A stretch of 64,000 bases of DNA, taken from assembly GCA_039513195.1 (NCBI GenBank), contig JBCCRM010000018.1, forward strand, positions 1 to 64,000, written 5' to 3'. The DNA comes from Thermohalobaculum sp039513195 (lineage in GTDB: Bacteria; Pseudomonadota; Alphaproteobacteria; Rhodobacterales; Rhodobacteraceae). Under the pieces are notes generated by a model, which was not told the origin of the DNA, searched no databases, and was given only the letters and a program-made list of their open reading frames with translations. The translations under genes were made by a program, and so were the position numbers. Below are positions 61,731 to 64,000 of the stretch, piece by piece (within the stretch, counting starts at the first letter, position 1; each line of letters begins with the position of its first letter).

Positions 61731-62195
61731 ATGTCTGGAATGAAACAGGGGTTTTCCGCTATTTTGCTTGTGTTCCTCGCCTTTGGCCATGCCTCGGCGG
61801 CGGAGCTTTCGGACATTCCCGGCGATGTCGTGACGCCGCAGGCTTTCCGCGATTATGCGGAGGGGTACACGCTTTACTTCGAGCGTGACGGCGAGCCTTG
61901 GGGCGCAGAAAGCTTCGAGGAGGGCGGCGCGACCGTCTGGCGGTTCCCGGATGGCACCTGCGCCGATGGCGCCTGGAAAGCCCATGGCGCGCAGATTTGC
62001 TTCTACTATGGCGAAGGCTCGGACGTGCTGTGCTGGCGGATGTTCCAGGACGACCGGGGCATGCTGGCCCGACTGCTCGGCGACGGTCCGCAAAGCGGGA
62101 TGGAGCTGCGCATCACCGGTCGCGATCAGCGGCCGCTGTTGTGTGGGGAGGAGGCGCTGCCAACCTCCGCCCCCAATGCGCCTTACCGCTGGTGA
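61731..62195 (+). CDS. Small exported protein of unknown function
   Basis: A 154-residue protein with a signal peptide (FSAILLVFLAFGHASA, cut near residue 22) and a mature domain with four Cys (GTCADG, QICFYY, VLCWRM, LLCGEE), likely two disulphides. GYTLYFERDGEPWGAESFEEGGATVWRFPDGTCADG suggests a small beta barrel sometimes seen as 'DUF995-like' proteins; this is tentative. Two ATGs are possible, 61731 or 61740. Its stop touches the convergent DUF1330 gene with no gap. Confidence 0.7.
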   Translation: MSGMKQGFSAILLVFLAFGHASAAELSDIPGDVVTPQAFRDYAEGYTLYFERDGEPWGAESFEEGGATVWRFPDGTCADGAWKAHGAQICFYYGEGSDVLCWRMFQDDRGMLARLLGDGPQSGMELRITGRDQRPLLCGEEALPTSAPNAPYRW

Positions 62196-62492
62196 TCAGC
62201 TCTCGACGCCCTCGACGATGGTGATTGAGGCGATACCGGCGCCGACCCGGTGCTCCCGCAGGGTTTGGTACGCCTCGGACCGGTAGCAATCGAGTGCGGC
62301 CTGGTAGCTCGGGAATTCGATCACGACATTGCGCGGGCGGGATAGGGGTCCCTCGACCTCTTCATGTGTTCCGGCGCGGACAAGGAATGTCCCGCCGAAC
62401 TCGCCGAAAACGTCGGGGGTGCCCGCAGCATAGCGGCTGTAGGGCTCCGGGTCGGTGACCTCGACATGCGCGATCCAGTAGCCTTTGGCCAT
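62196..62492 (-). CDS. DUF1330 protein (ferredoxin-like/EthD-type fold)
   Basis: A 98-residue protein starting MAKGYWIAHVEVTDPEPYSRYAAG and containing FLVRAGTHEEVEGPLSRPRNVVIEFPSYQAALDCYRSEAYQ, the DUF1330 signature, a dimeric alpha/beta barrel. Function unknown. ATG at 62492 follows a strong GGAGGG ribosome site. It is 29 bases downstream of xseA, so probably co-transcribed. Confidence 0.9.
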   Translation of the reverse strand: MAKGYWIAHVEVTDPEPYSRYAAGTPDVFGEFGGTFLVRAGTHEEVEGPLSRPRNVVIEFPSYQAALDCYRSEAYQTLREHRVGAGIASITIVEGVES

Positions 62493-62521
62493 TGCTTTCC
62501 CTCCTCTCGTTGGCTGATTGT

Positions 62522-64000
62522 CTAAAAGAGCGAACCCTGCCCGGTCTTGTCGGTTTTGGTGGTGCGGGGCGCTTGTTTGCGGGACTTCGGCTTTTGCTCC
62601 GTGCGGGGCGCGTCGGTGCTCGCAGCCTGGGCCGGCAGGCGGCCGTCCTGCAGTTCGATCTCCAGCGCCGTTCCCACGGCAATGCCGGCGGCGCGGGTTT
62701 GGACGGTGCCCTCGGCAGTACGGATGACCGCATAACCCCGGGCGAGGGTCTGCCGGTAGCCGAGCGAGGAGAGGAGCCGGGCAAGGGCGGCGAGGCGATC
62801 GGCGCGGGCACGCCAGGTGCGCTCCATCGCCGGGGCAAGGCGCCGGGCGGTGTCCCCGAGCCGTTCGCCGGAGCGTTGCGTGCGCCCGCGCAATAACCAC
62901 GGCCCGAACCCGCCGGTGCGGGCGGCGACCGCCCGTTCCGCAAGCTTTATCCTCTCCCGCAGGCCAGCGGGCAGGCGGGTGGCGAGCCGCTCCAGGACCG
63001 TTGCCGCATCGCCGATCAGCCGGGCGGGGGTCGGTAGCCGGGCGACCGCGAGATCCAGGCGCTGGCGTGGCAGCTCCAACAGCGCCTGCGGCCGCGGCAG
63101 CCCGCGGGCGAGGTCGCCGATCCGGCGGCGCCGTTCCTCCAAAGACCGGGCGACGCCTGTCATGCGCCGCGCCTCGAGGCTCGCCAGCGTCGCCACCAGT
63201 TCCGCTCGAACGGGCACCGCCATCTCGGCCGCCCCCGTCGGTGTTGGCGCCCGGCGGTCGGCGGCGTAGTCGATCAGGGTCGTGTCTGTCTCGTGACCGA
63301 CCGCCGAGATCACCGGGATCCGGCAGTCGGCGACCGCCCTGACCACGACCTCTTCGTTGAAGCCCCACAGATCCTCGACCGAGCCGCCACCGCGGGCCAC
63401 GATCAAGAGATCCGGACGGGGCACGGGCTCTCCCAGATCGCTGCCGAGCCGGTCGAAGCCCCGCACGGCGCGCGCAACCTCTCCGGCGCAGGCTGGACCC
63501 TGTACCGCCACCGGCCAGACCAAAACATGGACCGGAAAGCGATCGGCGAGCCGATGTAGAATATCGCGGATCACCGCCCCAGTGGGTGAGGTGACCACCC
63601 CGATCACCCGCGGCAGATAGGGCAGGGGCCGCTTCCGCTCCTCCGCGAACAGACCCTCGGCCGCCAGGGCCTTCTTCAGTCGCTCGAGCTTTGCGAGCAA
63701 CGCGCCCTGACCGGCATAGGCCAGATCCTCGATCACGATCTGATAGCGCGACTGGCCTGGGAAGGTTGTCAGCCGCCCCGTGGCGATCACCTCGTCGCCT
63801 TCCTGCGGGTTGACGCTCAAACGGGCGGCGGTGCCCTTCCAGATCACGCCCGAAAGCACCGCGCGGTCGTCCTTCAGGTCCAGATACACATGGCCCGAAC
63901 GGTGGCGGGAGACGCGGCCGAGCTCGCCCCTTATACGGACATGGCCGAAGGCGCTCTCGACCGTGCGCTTGATGGCGCCGGAGATTTCCGAGACCGTGAA
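62522..64000 (-). CDS. xseA: Exodeoxyribonuclease VII large subunit (5' end outside window)
   Basis: The visible part is 492 residues and stays in frame to the last base (it begins FTVSEISGAIKRTVES), so only the N-terminus is cut off. The OB-fold start HVRIRGELGRVSRHRSGHVYLDLKDD, the conserved catalytic segment VGVVTSPTGAVIRDILHRLADRFP, and LLIVARGGGSVEDLWGFNEE and ISAVGHETDTTLIDYAADRRAPTPTGAAE are typical. The enzyme trims single-stranded DNA ends in repair with XseB. A Lys/Thr/Gln tail ends in QGSLF. Transcribed leftward, followed by the DUF1330 gene. Confidence 0.96.
   Translation of the reverse strand, partial: FTVSEISGAIKRTVESAFGHVRIRGELGRVSRHRSGHVYLDLKDDRAVLSGVIWKGTAARLSVNPQEGDEVIATGRLTTFPGQSRYQIVIEDLAYAGQGALLAKLERLKKALAAEGLFAEERKRPLPYLPRVIGVVTSPTGAVIRDILHRLADRFPVHVLVWPVAVQGPACAGEVARAVRGFDRLGSDLGEPVPRPDLLIVARGGGSVEDLWGFNEEVVVRAVADCRIPVISAVGHETDTTLIDYAADRRAPTPTGAAEMAVPVRAELVATLASLEARRMTGVARSLEERRRRIGDLARGLPRPQALLELPRQRLDLAVARLPTPARLIGDAATVLERLATRLPAGLRERIKLAERAVAARTGGFGPWLLRGRTQRSGERLGDTARRLAPAMERTWRARADRLAALARLLSSLGYRQTLARGYAVIRTAEGTVQTRAAGIAVGTALEIELQDGRLPAQAASTDAPRTEQKPKSRKQAPRTTKTDKTGQGSLF

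Noticed and set aside
1..64000. CRISPR arrays, prophage or rRNA operon
   Set aside because: No regularly spaced repeats, phage structural or integrase genes, or rRNA-like sequence were noticed on either strand.

Overview
The window is GC-rich bacterial chromosome with close-packed genes, many 4-bp ATGA/GTGA start-stop overlaps and frequent GTG starts. The proteins point to an alphaproteobacterium, most likely of the Rhodobacterales or a near relative. Examples are an Fpr very like the Rhodobacter enzyme, a ferredoxin VI-type FdxE, a DinB with an N-terminal zinc finger, and the order mutT-argJ-PPIase divergent from secA. No phage, transposase, rRNA operon or CRISPR array was seen, so most of the window looks like core chromosome with a few accessory patches.

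Layout. 0-10 kb: tRNA-Val(GAC), an N-formylglutamate amidohydrolase, a candidate small RNA with an anti-Shine-Dalgarno stretch, dinB, pyrF, a small exported protein, clpB and a lone molybdenum hydroxylase large subunit. 10-16.3 kb: a polyamine island (PuuB-like oxidase, RidA, class III aminotransferase; divergently a VOC protein, agmatinase and PuuA-like ligase). 16.3-20 kb: an exported protein, a repeat-bearing gap and a membrane-anchored STAND/TPR-like protein. 20-30 kb: GST, two MFS transporters, an ABC exporter, acyl-CoA synthetase, rpsD and MATE. 30-33 kb: ferredoxin, a VCBS-like protein, a PuuD-like hydrolase, Fpr and a 61-residue protein. 33-40.5 kb: a headless hybrid signalling protein, mutT, argJ, PPIase and secA.

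40.5-50.7 kb is more accessory. It has a 900-base gap with repeats, a DUF2235 hydrolase segment flanked by two 97-bp direct repeats, a second lone molybdenum hydroxylase subunit, and a pair of envelope proteins, one fusing a PstS-like binding domain to an OmpA domain. Next come a thiolase and, at 50.8-53.5 kb, a same-strand row of class III nucleotide cyclase, truncated Popeye-like membrane protein and two-TM TIR-like protein, the last starting 4 bases after metG. This row is the best candidate for an undescribed signalling or defence system. 55-64 kb: KefB/C antiporter, DUF695-RraB protein, PaiB-like protein, a methyltransferase and a decayed paralogue of it, an RcnB-like protein, a DUF1330 protein and a partial xseA.

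Genes that probably act together: agmatinase, PuuA-like ligase, PuuB-like oxidase, aminotransferase and the distant PuuD-like hydrolase would turn agmatine/putrescine into GABA and onward, with RidA clearing reactive imines; no PuuC aldehyde dehydrogenase is visible. FdxE and Fpr are a plausible ferredoxin/NADP(H) pair. All functions are read from motifs and remembered family features; no database search was run.
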